Part shown: positions 17,525-26,583 of the stretch, in pieces
Layout of the letters: each line of letters begins with the position of its first letter
How positions within the stretch are numbered: position 1 is the first letter of the stretch
DNA from: Alloalcanivorax dieselolei B5
Lineage (GTDB): Bacteria; Pseudomonadota; Gammaproteobacteria; Pseudomonadales; Alcanivoracaceae
Direction of reading: 5' to 3'
Length of the DNA stretch: 64,000 nt
Assembly: GCF_000300005.1 (NCBI RefSeq)
Contig: NC_018691.1
Location: 1,798,001-1,862,000, forward strand
Made by a program: the position numbers and the translations under genes
Notes under the pieces: model-generated
What the model saw: only the letters and a program-made list of their open reading frames with translations
What the model was told of the DNA's origin: nothing
Databases searched by the model: none

Positions 17525-17637
17525 GCCTTGTAGCGACCTGTGGGACTATGATTGCGAGATCGACTTACAAAGCGTTCTCTCGCGTGGAATGAACACCGAG
17601 GCCGGACACAAAGGCCGGGACCCCGTACAATGCCGCC

Positions 17638-18249
17638 ATGACGGAACCGGCCCCCCCTTCTTATCCGGTCCCCGCCGCGGCGGTGGATCGGGAGATTGAA
17701 ATCAACAAAAGCCGCTTCATCGCCTGGCTGCGACCGGTCACCAACCGGGCGGCGGCACAGGCGGTGCTGGCGGAAGCCCGTGAGCGTTACCCGGACGCCA
17801 CCCATCACTGCTATGCCTGGCTGATCGGGCCGCCGTCCTCCGCCCAGGGCGCCGCCAACGACGACGGCGAGCCCTCCGGCACCGCCGGACGACCAATTCT
17901 CAATGTGCTGCAGCACAAAGGCGTGGGCGACGCCATGGTGGTGGTGATCCGCTACTTCGGTGGCGTCAAGCTGGGGGCCGGCGGCCTGGTGCGGGCCTAT
18001 TCCGCCGCGGCGGAAGCGGTGCTGGCGGCCATGGAAGTGATTGAGCAGGAGCCCACCAGCGAGGTCACCGTGAGCCTGGACTTCGCTGGCGAGCAACCCT
18101 TGCGCCACTGGTGCGGCCAGCATGAAGCCGAGCTGATGGAGATCCAGTATGGCGAGGGCGTGACCGCCCGCGTCAGCCTGCCGGATCTGGCTCTGGGGGA
18201 TCTGCACGCATTCTGCGCGGCGCATGGGTTTGCCATCGAGAAACCGTAG
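17638..18249 (+). CDS. yigZ: YigZ/IMPACT family protein
   Basis: Protein of 203 residues with the N-terminal UPF0029/IMPACT domain, seen as EIEINKSRFIAWL, ATHHCYAWLIG, NDDGEPSGTAGRPIL and VVVIRYFGGVKLGAGGLVRAYS, all near-invariant in the family. A C-terminal DUF1949-type domain follows. The biochemical role in bacteria is not settled; the eukaryotic relative IMPACT modulates translation control. The ATG at 17638 gives the expected short N-terminus. It is monocistronic as far as can be seen. Confidence 0.92.
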   Translation: MTEPAPPSYPVPAAAVDREIEINKSRFIAWLRPVTNRAAAQAVLAEARERYPDATHHCYAWLIGPPSSAQGAANDDGEPSGTAGRPILNVLQHKGVGDAMVVVIRYFGGVKLGAGGLVRAYSAAAEAVLAAMEVIEQEPTSEVTVSLDFAGEQPLRHWCGQHEAELMEIQYGEGVTARVSLPDLALGDLHAFCAAHGFAIEKP

Positions 18250-18261
18250 GGAGATGGAATC

Positions 18262-18290
18262 TTCGCCAGCAGGCTGGCTCCCACAGAGCC
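18262..18290. repeat. Solitary REP unit
   Basis: Single right-hand unit TTCGCCAGCAGGCTGGC followed by TCCCACAGAGCC, without a left-hand partner, just after yigZ. It is of the CCCACAG (GTGGGAG) subtype. Confidence 0.75.
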
Positions 18291-18376
18291 AAACATACGA
18301 CGCCTTTCACCATGGGCTAACCATTCCACTCCAGGCACTCTCGAAAACCCCATTCCGATAATAAAAGGAGAGCCCC

Positions 18377-18781
18377 ATGTCCATTGTCGATCCGGACAAA
18401 GACCGCCTGCCGGATATCCTCGCCGGCATTCCCGCCGATACCCCCATCGTCATGCTCAACCTGCTGCGTTTCCGTGCCGTCGCCCACTACCGGAAAAGCG
18501 GTGATGCCGACTACGATGGCCGCGAAGCCTACCGGCGCTATTCCGAAGTGGCGTTCCGCAAAGTCGAAGGCGTGGGCGGCAAACTGATCTGGTCCGGGGA
18601 TGCCCTGGCCGGGGTGATCGCGCCGCCGGATGAGCACTGGGATGAAGTGCTGCTGGTGCGTTACCCCTCGATCCAGGCCTTCGCCGCTATGCTGGCGGAC
18701 CCGGAGTACCGGGAAGCCACCCGTCACCGCACCGCCGCCCTGGAAGAAGCCCGCCTTGTCGCCATGAAGCAGTCGCCATGA
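18377..18781 (+). CDS. DUF1330 domain-containing protein
   Basis: Small soluble protein of 134 residues with the ferredoxin-like dimeric alpha-beta fold of DUF1330. TPIVMLNLLRFR near the start, a central EAYRRYSEVA segment and DEVLLVRYPSIQAFAAMLADPEYREA are typical. Function is unknown. The start has a strong AAAGGAG six bases upstream. It is the last gene before the polysaccharide export genes and is separated from them by a 415-bp gap. Confidence 0.85.
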   Translation: MSIVDPDKDRLPDILAGIPADTPIVMLNLLRFRAVAHYRKSGDADYDGREAYRRYSEVAFRKVEGVGGKLIWSGDALAGVIAPPDEHWDEVLLVRYPSIQAFAAMLADPEYREATRHRTAALEEARLVAMKQSP

Positions 18782-19196
18782 AACAACAGTCCGGTTAATG
18801 CTCTGTAACAATTCCGTATCAAAGGGTTGAACAGACCGCCAAAGAGCCCTGGCCCCTTGCGCTGGAGCCCGCCCGCCGGTACCGTCCTGGCCTGCCGGGG
18901 CCCGGGGGCGGTCATAAACCGGTAACAGTGAATCCCGAGCCTGTTGCTTTGATGCGCATGGCGCGGGGCACCGTACCAGCCGTGATTTCTGTCGAACAGA
19001 ACACAGCGCGCCGGGGTCCGCGATGGCGAAATGATCAGGGCCTCGGGCCGGGCAGGGTCGGGGAATCGCCTTTGCTATAGCCATCTGGTGGTAAAGTCGA
19101 TGTAAAATGCCGGCTGCCGCCGTATTCACGACGTAACGGCCGGGTCATAATCCCGCTCCGGAAGGAGTGTAAAAACGGGTTGGAAAAGGATCCCCA
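18782..19196. other. 415-bp gene-free region ahead of wzi
   Basis: No convincing gene on either strand. A long-range inverted repeat GACCGCC (18834-18840) / GGCGGTC (18907-18913) encloses a very GC-rich stretch that could fold, followed by a less structured segment and GGAAGGAGTG close to wzi. It should contain the promoter of the export operon. I could not pick a clear promoter, and no known riboswitch consensus was recognised. Confidence 0.5.
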
Positions 19197-20681
19197 GTGG
19201 TTGATTGGGCTAAGTGGTTAAAAGGCAGCGCCGCCGTCGCGCTGATCGGATGGGTGTCCGGGGTGCAAGCCGCGCCCTGGGTGGAAACCGGTGATCTGCG
19301 AGCCAGGCACCACGTGGAAGCACTGTCCGCCATGGGCTGCTTCAAGGGGCTGACCCTGACCTGGCCGCTGAACTGGTCGGCGATTGCCGTGGGTATGTCC
19401 GGCATGCCGGAAGAGTGCCGCAGCTCCGACCACGCCGCTTACTTGCGCGCCGCCATGGATCAGGCCAAGGGCCAGACCCGCACCGCCACCCTCACGCTCG
19501 GCGGCGCCAACCAGGAACCGCTGTTTTCCCATTTCGGCTCCCAGCCCATGGGCGAAGCCGATGCCCGCATGGCCGTCAGCTATACGGGCCGGCGCTGGGC
19601 CGCCAACATCGAAGCCCAATACATCGACAACAACCGTGATGAGCGCGAAGTGCGCGCCGACGGCAGCTACCTGGCCGGCCGTCTCGGCAACTGGCAACTG
19701 GGCGTCGGCGCCATCGATCGCTGGTGGGGCCCGGGCTGGCACAGCTCCCTGGCCTGGTCATCCAACGCTCGTCCGGTGGCCGGTTTCTGGGTCAGCCGCC
19801 AAACCCCCTATGCACCCCAGTCCCGCTGGCTCAACTGGATCGGCCCCTGGGATCTGCAGATGTTCGGTGGGCAACTGGAACAGGATCGCGGCATCCCCGA
19901 TGCCAAATTGCTGGGTGGCCGCCTGACGCTGCGTCCGGCCTCTTTCTTGCAAATCGGCTTCACCCGTTTGTTCCAATGGGGTGGGGATGGGGCAACCGAA
20001 GGTGGCGGGTCTTTGTGGGATGCCATCATCGGCAAGGACAACGGTCAGCAGAACCAGGATCCTAGCAACCAGGTCGCTGGTTTTGATTTCCGTGCAAGCT
20101 TCCCGTTGTTCGGTGTGCCCACCAGTTTCTATGGCCAGGCCATGGGCGAGGACGAGGCCGGTTACATGCCGTCCAAGTACGCCACCCAGTTCGGTTTCGA
20201 CTTCCTTACCCATATGGGCAAGGGCAGTCAGCGCTTTTTCATCGAGGGCGCCAACACCGTGGCTGGGGATCTGTTCGGCAATGCCCGCGAAGGCGTGATG
20301 TACGAACATTCAAGATATACCAGCGGCTTCCGATATTATGGACGCAATCTGGCCAGCACCTGGGAAAGCGACGCCAAGGTGGCGACCCTGGGGGTACAGC
20401 AGTTCTTCCGCAGTGGCGTGGTGTTCACCGCGGCCCTCAGCAGCGCCACCCTTAACGTGGATGGCGGCAAACGGGCTCATGTGCACCCGGACGGCGCCGA
20501 AATCCTCCAGGCCGTGGATGAGCAGGATGTGATCCTCGGCGAGCTGCGTCTGGAACACGATTTTCTCGGTGGCCGGCTCACCTGGGCCTTGGCCGCCACC
20601 GACGATCCGGTGGAAACCTTCGCTGGCGAGAGCGAACGTTTGACCGCCATGGCGCAATGGCGCCGTACCTTTGACTGGTAA
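19197..20681 (+). CDS. wzi: Capsule assembly outer-membrane protein, Wzi family
   Basis: Outer-membrane beta-barrel protein of 494 residues. Wzi proteins anchor capsule or help assemble surface polysaccharide. A signal peptide is present (WLKGSAAVALIGWVSGVQAA). Family features include WWGPGWHSSLAWSSNARPV and WLNWIGPWDLQMFGGQLEQDR, which match the conserved barrel lumen segment. The start is GTG at 19197 with AAAGGA upstream; no suitable ATG exists before the signal peptide. The genes wza, wzb and wzc follow in the same direction, wza starting 12 bases after the stop, so this is the first gene of the export operon. Confidence 0.9.
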   Translation: MVDWAKWLKGSAAVALIGWVSGVQAAPWVETGDLRARHHVEALSAMGCFKGLTLTWPLNWSAIAVGMSGMPEECRSSDHAAYLRAAMDQAKGQTRTATLTLGGANQEPLFSHFGSQPMGEADARMAVSYTGRRWAANIEAQYIDNNRDEREVRADGSYLAGRLGNWQLGVGAIDRWWGPGWHSSLAWSSNARPVAGFWVSRQTPYAPQSRWLNWIGPWDLQMFGGQLEQDRGIPDAKLLGGRLTLRPASFLQIGFTRLFQWGGDGATEGGGSLWDAIIGKDNGQQNQDPSNQVAGFDFRASFPLFGVPTSFYGQAMGEDEAGYMPSKYATQFGFDFLTHMGKGSQRFFIEGANTVAGDLFGNAREGVMYEHSRYTSGFRYYGRNLASTWESDAKVATLGVQQFFRSGVVFTAALSSATLNVDGGKRAHVHPDGAEILQAVDEQDVILGELRLEHDFLGGRLTWALAATDDPVETFAGESERLTAMAQWRRTFDW

Positions 20682-20693
20682 CAGGATTTTCCG

Positions 20694-21833
20694 GTGACTA
20701 TGACGACAACTACCAAGTCCCTGCTGATCACCGCTCTGCTGGGCGTGTTGGGCGGTTGTGCCTTCGCTCCGGGCGCGCACATTTCCAATGCGCCGGGCTG
20801 GTTCAGCGAAGACGACGGCGTGGAAGCCGAGGCGCTGCCCGACGTGGTGGAAATACACGAGATCAGCACCGCCATTCTGCGGCAGACCGAGCAGGAAGGG
20901 CCGCTGATGCCCCCCGAGGGGTTGCTGGACGAACCGGAAGACTACGATTACCGGGTGGGCCCCGGTGATGTGCTGCAAATCACCGTTTGGGACCATCCGG
21001 AGCTGACCATCCCCGCCGGTTCCATGCGCAGTCCCTCCGAAGCGGGTAACTGGGTGCACAATGACGGCACTATCTTTTACCCCTATGTGGGGAAAATCGA
21101 CGTCAACGGCCTGAAAGTCACCGAGATCCGCGAGCTGATCACAAGCCGCATCTCCCAATACATCGAAGACCCGCAGGTGGACGTCACCGTGGCGGCGTTC
21201 CGCAGCCAGAAGGTCTACGTCACCGGTGAAGTGAAACAGCCGGGCGCCTACCCCATCACCAACGTGCCCATGCGTCTGTTGGACGCGGTGAACGCCGCCG
21301 GCGGCCTGGGCGAAAACGCGGACTGGACCGATGTGGATTTGAGCCGTGATGGCACGGACTATCGTCTGAGTTTGAGAGCGGTGTACCAGGAAGGGAATCC
21401 GGCTCATAACGTGCTGATGCGTCCCGGTGACGTGGTGCATGTGGCCCGCAACGAAGACAACAAGGTGTTTGTGCTGGGTGAAGTGAAGGAAGCTCAGCCG
21501 GTACCGATGACCCGCAATGGCCTGACCCTGGCGGAAGCCCTGTCCACCGTGGGCGGCTTCAATCAGCAGACCGCGGACGCTTCCGGGGTCTTCGTGATTC
21601 GCCGTGCCCAACCAGGCGCGGAGAACCTGGTGGATGTGTATCAACTGAATGCCAAGGATGCCACGGCTCTGGTGATGGCGGATGCGTTCAATCTGCAATC
21701 CCGCGATATCGTCTATATCACGGCGGCGCCGGTAGCCCGTTGGAATCGTGTGATCCAGAATATTCTGCCCACAGTGCAGATGATCTACTTCGGTTCTCTT
21801 GCCCAGGATCGGATATGGGATCGCGATAACTGA
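20694..21833 (+). CDS. wza: Polysaccharide export outer-membrane lipoprotein Wza
   Basis: Wza-type octameric export channel protein of 379 residues. The signal peptide ends in the lipobox LGGC (Cys near residue 21). The polysaccharide-export domain is seen as YRVGPGDVLQITVWDHPELT, followed by SLBB-type beta-grasp domains (VYVTGEVKQPGAYPITN, VFVLGEVKEAQPVPMTRNG). The C-terminus has the amphipathic segment that forms the outer-membrane helix barrel. The start is GTG at 20694 or the ATG two codons later. The stop overlaps the wzb start (TGATG), so the two are translationally coupled. It works with Wzc in Wzy-dependent export. Confidence 0.93.
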   Translation: MTMTTTTKSLLITALLGVLGGCAFAPGAHISNAPGWFSEDDGVEAEALPDVVEIHEISTAILRQTEQEGPLMPPEGLLDEPEDYDYRVGPGDVLQITVWDHPELTIPAGSMRSPSEAGNWVHNDGTIFYPYVGKIDVNGLKVTEIRELITSRISQYIEDPQVDVTVAAFRSQKVYVTGEVKQPGAYPITNVPMRLLDAVNAAGGLGENADWTDVDLSRDGTDYRLSLRAVYQEGNPAHNVLMRPGDVVHVARNEDNKVFVLGEVKEAQPVPMTRNGLTLAEALSTVGGFNQQTADASGVFVIRRAQPGAENLVDVYQLNAKDATALVMADAFNLQSRDIVYITAAPVARWNRVIQNILPTVQMIYFGSLAQDRIWDRDN

Positions 21834-22261
21834 TGTTTGAGAACATCCTTGTGGTATGCGACGGCAATATCTGTCGCAGCCCCACCGTGGCGGCGCTGTT
21901 ACGTGAGCTGAAACCGGAGAAATCGGTCAGCTCCGCCGGCCTGGTGGGGCTGGAAGGACACGATATGGACCCGATGGCCCGGGACGTGGCCCGGGCCAAT
22001 GGTTTGGAGTGCGGTGAGCACAGCGGCCGCAAACTGACCAGTGCCCTGTGTCGCGACGTCGACCTGATTCTGGTGATGGAAACCCGTCAGCGGGACCGTA
22101 TTATCAGCCAGTTTCCCGAGGCCAGTGGCAAGACGTTTTTGTTGAGCCACTGGAATGGCGGCCACGACATTCCCGACCCTTTCCGCCGCGGGCGGGAAGT
22201 GTTCGAACGCATCTATCCCATGCTGCGGCAGGCCACCGAGGCCTGGGCCGGCAAACTTTGA
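21833..22261 (+). CDS. wzb: Low-molecular-weight protein-tyrosine phosphatase Wzb
   Basis: Cytoplasmic phosphatase of 142 residues that dephosphorylates the Wzc tyrosine tail and so cycles polymer assembly. The P-loop CDGNICRS gives the catalytic C9 and R15. The general-acid Asp lies in HDIPDPFRRG near residue 115. It lies between wza (overlapping TGATG) and wzc (22 bases further on), the standard order of capsule/EPS operons. Confidence 0.95.
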   Translation: MFENILVVCDGNICRSPTVAALLRELKPEKSVSSAGLVGLEGHDMDPMARDVARANGLECGEHSGRKLTSALCRDVDLILVMETRQRDRIISQFPEASGKTFLLSHWNGGHDIPDPFRRGREVFERIYPMLRQATEAWAGKL

Positions 22262-22283
22262 TCAAAAGGAACGATCCCTCCCT

Positions 22284-24494
22284 ATGAGCAGCCCGCAAAC
22301 CAATAACTCCGGCCGCCTCAACGTGATCAACGACGAAATCGACCTGCGCCGTCTTTGGGGGCTGTTGATGGACGCCCGCTGGCTGGTTATCGGCACCACG
22401 GTGTTGGCGTTGATGCTGGGGCTGGCCTACGGTTTCGTCGCCACCCCCATTTATAAAGCGGATGGTCTGCTGCAGGTGGAACCGAAAACCAGCAGCATGG
22501 CCAGCATCGGCGATTTGAACGAGTTGCTGGGCCAGGAATCCTCCTCCGAAGCCGAGATCCAGTTGATCCGTTCCCGCATGGTATTGGGCCAGGTGGTGGA
22601 TCAGCTGCATATGGATATCGGCCTGGCGCCGGAGCGGCTGCCGCTGATCGGGGCTTTCGGCGCACCGGAGCCGGCACCGGAAGGCACCCCGGTGCCATTG
22701 TTCGCCGGTTTCCGCGATAGCGAAACCTACGTCACCGTGAACCATTTCAATGTGCCGGATCGTTTGCTGGACGAACCCTTTACCTTGCAATCCGAGGACG
22801 GCCTGCCGGCGCTTTATTACGACGGGGACCTGGTGGCCAAGGGCCCGGCGGATCAGCCTCTGCGCAGCGAGGACGGCAGCATCCATCTGGAGTTGGGCGA
22901 ATGGCAGCCCGGTGAAGAAGAGCTCACCCTCACCAAGTATTCGATACTGACCGTGGTCAACGGTATTCGTGCCAGCCTCGGGGTGAGCGAAGTGGGCAAG
23001 CAGACCGGTATCATCAATATGAGTTATACCGGCGCGAATAAGGGCCGCATTCGTGCCGTGCTCAACGCCATTGCCGATAACTATGTATTGCAGAATATTC
23101 AGCGCACCGCCGAGGAAGCGGAAAAAAGCCTGGAGTTCCTGGATCAGCAACTGCCGGAAATCAAGACTACCCTGAACGGCGCCGAGGAGAAACTCAACGC
23201 CTACCGGCTCAAGAGCGAGTCCGTGGACCTGAGCCTGGAAACCCAGTCCGTATTGGAGCGGCTGGTGTCCATCGAAGCCAAGCTCAATGAACTGAAAATC
23301 AAGGAAAGCGAAGTCTCCGCCCGTTTTACCCGTGAGCACCCGGCCTACCGCACCCTGCTGCAGCAGCGCCGCTCCCTGGAAAACGAGAAGGCGGAAATCA
23401 ACAAACAGATCAATCAGCTGCCGGAAACCCAGCAGGAAATCCTGCGATTAATGCGCGACGTGGAAGTGAATCAGGAGATCTACGTCGCCTTGCTGAACAA
23501 GGTGCAGGAACTGCGCATCATGCGGGCCAGTACCGTGGGTAACGTGCGCGTTATCGACAATGCGCTGGTTCAACCGGAGCCGGTGAAACCGCAAAAAGGC
23601 CTGGTCGCAGCTCTGGCTGGCCTGCTGGGCTTGATGATGTCCGTGGGCTATGTGTTGGTGCGTGCTGCTTTCAATCGCGGCGTGGAAACCCCGGATCAAC
23701 TGGAAGAGCAGGGCATTTCCGTTTACGCGGCGGTGCCGCTGTCCGAGCATCAGCAGAAACTGGATCGGGTGATGGCGGCACTGCGCCGTCGCAAACGGGG
23801 CAAGCACGAGCCGATTTCCCTGCTGGCGCAAAAAGATCCGGGCGACCTGGCCATTGAGGCGCTGCGCAGCCTGCGCACCAGCCTGCATTTCGCCATGATG
23901 GAGGCGGACAACAAAGTACTGATGATTTCCGGCCCCAGCCCGGGCGTGGGTAAATCCTTCGTCACCGCCAACCTGGCGGCGGTGCTGGCCCAGGTAGGCC
24001 AGCGCGTGGTGGTGGTGGACGCCGATATGCGCAAGGGCCACCTGCACCGTTATTTCGAGAACGATGGCCAGACCGGGCTGTCGTCGTACCTTTCCGGGCA
24101 GGCGGATCTGGAGCAGGTGCTGGTACAAACCAAGGAAGAAAATCTGTCCTTCATTTCCCGTGGCCAGATTCCACCGAACCCGGCGGAGTTGCTGATGCAC
24201 AAGCGCTTCGGCGAACTGATGGACAGACTCTCCGAGCAATTCGATCTGGTCCTGGTGGACACGCCACCGATCCTGGCGGTGACCGACGCCGCCATTGTCG
24301 GCCAACTGGCCGGCACCAGCCTGATCGTGGCCCGCTACGGCCAGAACTCGGTGAAGGAAATCGACGTCACCATCAATCGCTTCGAGCAGAACAAGGTCAC
24401 CATCAAAGGCGCCATCCTCAACTGCATCGAACGCCGCGCCTCCAACGAATACGGTTATTACAGCTACTACAAGTACAGTAGCGACAAAAGCTGA
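22284..24494 (+). CDS. wzc: Polysaccharide co-polymerase / tyrosine autokinase Wzc
   Basis: Inner-membrane protein of 736 residues. The N-terminal Wzz domain is bounded by membrane spans near residues 32-52 and 440-465, with a coiled periplasmic region between (EEAEKSLEFLDQQLPEIKTT and onwards). The cytoplasmic BY-kinase has Walker A SGPSPGVGKS at 549-558, Walker A' VVVDADMR with D579, and Walker B VLVDTPP with D659. The C-terminal tail NEYGYYSYYKYSSDKS (721-736) is the tyrosine cluster that is phosphorylated and is the target of Wzb. The ATG at 22284 is chosen by AAAAGGAACG upstream. It controls polymer length and export together with Wza. Confidence 0.95.
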   Translation: MSSPQTNNSGRLNVINDEIDLRRLWGLLMDARWLVIGTTVLALMLGLAYGFVATPIYKADGLLQVEPKTSSMASIGDLNELLGQESSSEAEIQLIRSRMVLGQVVDQLHMDIGLAPERLPLIGAFGAPEPAPEGTPVPLFAGFRDSETYVTVNHFNVPDRLLDEPFTLQSEDGLPALYYDGDLVAKGPADQPLRSEDGSIHLELGEWQPGEEELTLTKYSILTVVNGIRASLGVSEVGKQTGIINMSYTGANKGRIRAVLNAIADNYVLQNIQRTAEEAEKSLEFLDQQLPEIKTTLNGAEEKLNAYRLKSESVDLSLETQSVLERLVSIEAKLNELKIKESEVSARFTREHPAYRTLLQQRRSLENEKAEINKQINQLPETQQEILRLMRDVEVNQEIYVALLNKVQELRIMRASTVGNVRVIDNALVQPEPVKPQKGLVAALAGLLGLMMSVGYVLVRAAFNRGVETPDQLEEQGISVYAAVPLSEHQQKLDRVMAALRRRKRGKHEPISLLAQKDPGDLAIEALRSLRTSLHFAMMEADNKVLMISGPSPGVGKSFVTANLAAVLAQVGQRVVVVDADMRKGHLHRYFENDGQTGLSSYLSGQADLEQVLVQTKEENLSFISRGQIPPNPAELLMHKRFGELMDRLSEQFDLVLVDTPPILAVTDAAIVGQLAGTSLIVARYGQNSVKEIDVTINRFEQNKVTIKGAILNCIERRASNEYGYYSYYKYSSDKS

Positions 24495-24502
24495 GGTGGT
24501 TT

Positions 24503-24612
24503 TTTCACCCTCTCCCTGTCCCTCTCCCCTCAAGGGAGAGGGGACCGAATAGAAAGGTTTGTCTTGTCTCCCCTCTCCCTTGAGGGGAGAGGGGCCGGGG
24601 GAGAGGGTGAAA
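24503..24612. repeat. 110-bp nested inverted repeat, copy 2
   Basis: Almost identical to the element at 6374-6483, with the same outer TTTCACCCTCTCCC arms and two inner CCCTCTCCC hairpins. It begins 9 bases after the wzc stop. It may act as a terminator-like structure or be a dispersed repeat; there is no U-tract directly after it. Confidence 0.85.
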
Positions 24613-24730
24613 TACACAGACCCAAACGCTATATCCCCATAGCCAATCAATCATTGAATGGAATATGAGAGCCAGTACCATGGATGGTTTTACGGTAATC
24701 CGCTACCTGACCACGGGCGCTCTCTGACCT

Positions 24731-26503
24731 ATGACTCCGGAAATCCTGTTCACACTGCTGATTGTTCTGGGCGTGCTGGTCGCCCTGGCCAGTAACCGGG
24801 TACCGGCGGAAGTGACCATGATGGGGGCCATGGTGATCGTCCTGGTCATCGGCATCATCACCCCGCAACAGGCCCTGGCCGGGTTCGCCAACCAGGGCTT
24901 GATGACCGTCGGCGTGTTGTACATCGTGGCCGCCGCGCTACGGGATACCGGCGCCATCTATTGGGTGGCTCATAAACTGCTCGGCCAGCCCAAAACCGCC
25001 TTCGGCAGCCAACTCCGTCTGATCGCGCCCACCGCCTTGCTCAGTGCCTTTCTCAACAACACCACGGTGGTGGCGATGATGATCCCGGCGGTGCAGGAAT
25101 GGGCCCAGCGTCTGCGGTTGTCCGCCTCCAAACTGCTGATGCCGCTCAGCTACGCCGCCATCCTTGGTGGCACCTGCACCCTGATCGGCACCAGCACCAA
25201 CCTGGTGGTGGATGGTCTGGTGCAGCAAAAAGGGCTGCCCGGTTTCCACATTTTTGATCTCACCTGGGTGGGCTTGCCGCTGCTGGTGATCGGCTCGGTG
25301 TTTCTGCTGCTGTTCGGGCGGCGCCTGCTGCCCAGCCGGGAAGGGCTGGTGGAACAACTGGAGCACGCCCGCGAATACCACGTGGAAATGCGCATCCCCG
25401 AGGGCAGCCCGCTGCACCACAAGACCATCCAGGAAGCCGGCCTGCGCAATCTCACCCACGGTTATCTCACCGAGATCCAACGCGATGGTCATCTCTATAC
25501 CGCGGTGGGCCCGGACATGCAGTTACAGACCGGCGATCAGTTGGCCTTCATCGGTGCCCCGGAGACCGCCCGGGAATTGCAGCGCATCAATGGCCTGGTG
25601 CCGGCCCATGGCGCCGTGCACAAGCTGAACCTGAATACCCATCAGCGTTGTCTGGTGGAAGTGGTGATCGGGCCGGAATTTCCCGGCGTCAACCAGACCG
25701 TCAAGGAAGCGGCTTTCCGCACCCGCTATCAGGCCGCCATTCTCAGCATCAGCCGCCACGGCCTGCGCCTGCCCGGCAAAGTGGGGGAAATGGTGCTCAA
25801 GGTGGGCGACACGCTGCTGCTGGACACCGGCGAGAGCTTTATCGAGCAGTACCGCTATCGCCGGGACTTCATGCTGGTGAGCCCGCTGCGGGATTCCACG
25901 CCGCCGGATTTCCGCAAGGCGCCGCTGGCCACCGGCATCCTCGGGCTGATGATCCTGATGAACGTGCTGGGCTGGTTCTCGGTACTGGAAGCGGCGTTCC
26001 TGGCCGCCGGGCTGCTGCTGATGACCCGCTGTGTCACCGTCAACCGCGCGCGCATGAACGTGAGCGTGAACCTGCCGGTGCTGGTGGTGATTGGCGCGTC
26101 CTTTGCTTTGGGCACGGCGCTGGAGGAGAGCGGGGCGGCGGGCTGGATCGTGGACAGCCTGTTCCGTGCCCACATCACCTCGCCGTGGATGGCGCTGGTG
26201 CTGATCTATGTGATCACGGCGCTGTTCACCGAGCTGATCACCAATAACGCCGCCGCGGTGCTGGTATTCCCGCTGGCTCTGGGGGTGGCGGAGCAGTTGG
26301 GCGTGAGTCCGATGCCGTTCATCGTCGCCGTCATGTTCGCCGCCTCGGCCAGCTTCATGACGCCGCTGGGTTATCAGACCAACCTCATGGTGATGGGCCC
26401 CGGTGGCTACCGCTTCACCGACTACCTGCGCATCGGCGTGCCCATGAGCCTGATCGCCGGCGCGGTATCCATTACGCTGATCCCGCTGGTCTGGCCGTTC
26501 TGA
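24731..26503 (+). CDS. SLC13 family permease with two RCK_C (TrkA-C) domains
   Basis: Inner-membrane transporter of 590 residues of the DASS/ion-transporter superfamily. About five to six N-terminal spans include AFLNNTTVVAMMIPAVQEWA and LGGTCTLIGTSTNLVVDGL. Two cytosolic TrkA-C/RCK_C domains follow at about residues 205-300 and 305-395, then a second membrane half with ELITNNAAAVLVFPLALGVA and TPLGYQTNLMVMGPGGY. The repeated N-N-T and S-T-N-L signatures are diagnostic. Such proteins carry sulfate or carboxylates. The convergent cysC gene just downstream makes sulfate a reasonable guess. Confidence 0.9.
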   Translation: MTPEILFTLLIVLGVLVALASNRVPAEVTMMGAMVIVLVIGIITPQQALAGFANQGLMTVGVLYIVAAALRDTGAIYWVAHKLLGQPKTAFGSQLRLIAPTALLSAFLNNTTVVAMMIPAVQEWAQRLRLSASKLLMPLSYAAILGGTCTLIGTSTNLVVDGLVQQKGLPGFHIFDLTWVGLPLLVIGSVFLLLFGRRLLPSREGLVEQLEHAREYHVEMRIPEGSPLHHKTIQEAGLRNLTHGYLTEIQRDGHLYTAVGPDMQLQTGDQLAFIGAPETARELQRINGLVPAHGAVHKLNLNTHQRCLVEVVIGPEFPGVNQTVKEAAFRTRYQAAILSISRHGLRLPGKVGEMVLKVGDTLLLDTGESFIEQYRYRRDFMLVSPLRDSTPPDFRKAPLATGILGLMILMNVLGWFSVLEAAFLAAGLLLMTRCVTVNRARMNVSVNLPVLVVIGASFALGTALEESGAAGWIVDSLFRAHITSPWMALVLIYVITALFTELITNNAAAVLVFPLALGVAEQLGVSPMPFIVAVMFAASASFMTPLGYQTNLMVMGPGGYRFTDYLRIGVPMSLIAGAVSITLIPLVWPF

Positions 26504-26509
26504 GAGAAA

Positions 26510-26581
26510 GCATTCGCTGGCAAGTCCGCTCCCACAGACGAACTACGAAGCCGCTGTGGGAAGCTTGCTTGCAAGCGAATG
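26510..26581. repeat. REP doublet (GTGGGAG subtype)
   Basis: Inverted pair ATTCGCTGGCAAGTCCGC with CCCACAG, and CCGCTGTGGGAAGCTTGCTT with GCAAGCGAATG, between the convergent SLC13 and cysC genes. From here rightward most REPs carry GTGGGAG rather than GTAGGAG. Confidence 0.82.
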
Positions 26582-26583
26582 TC

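Noticed and set aside
18317-19129. 270-codon minus-strand frame over the DUF1330 gene and the wzi leader
   Set aside because: It overlaps a well-supported DUF1330 gene with a strong ribosome site, and its translation is of low-complexity, Arg/Gly-rich type.
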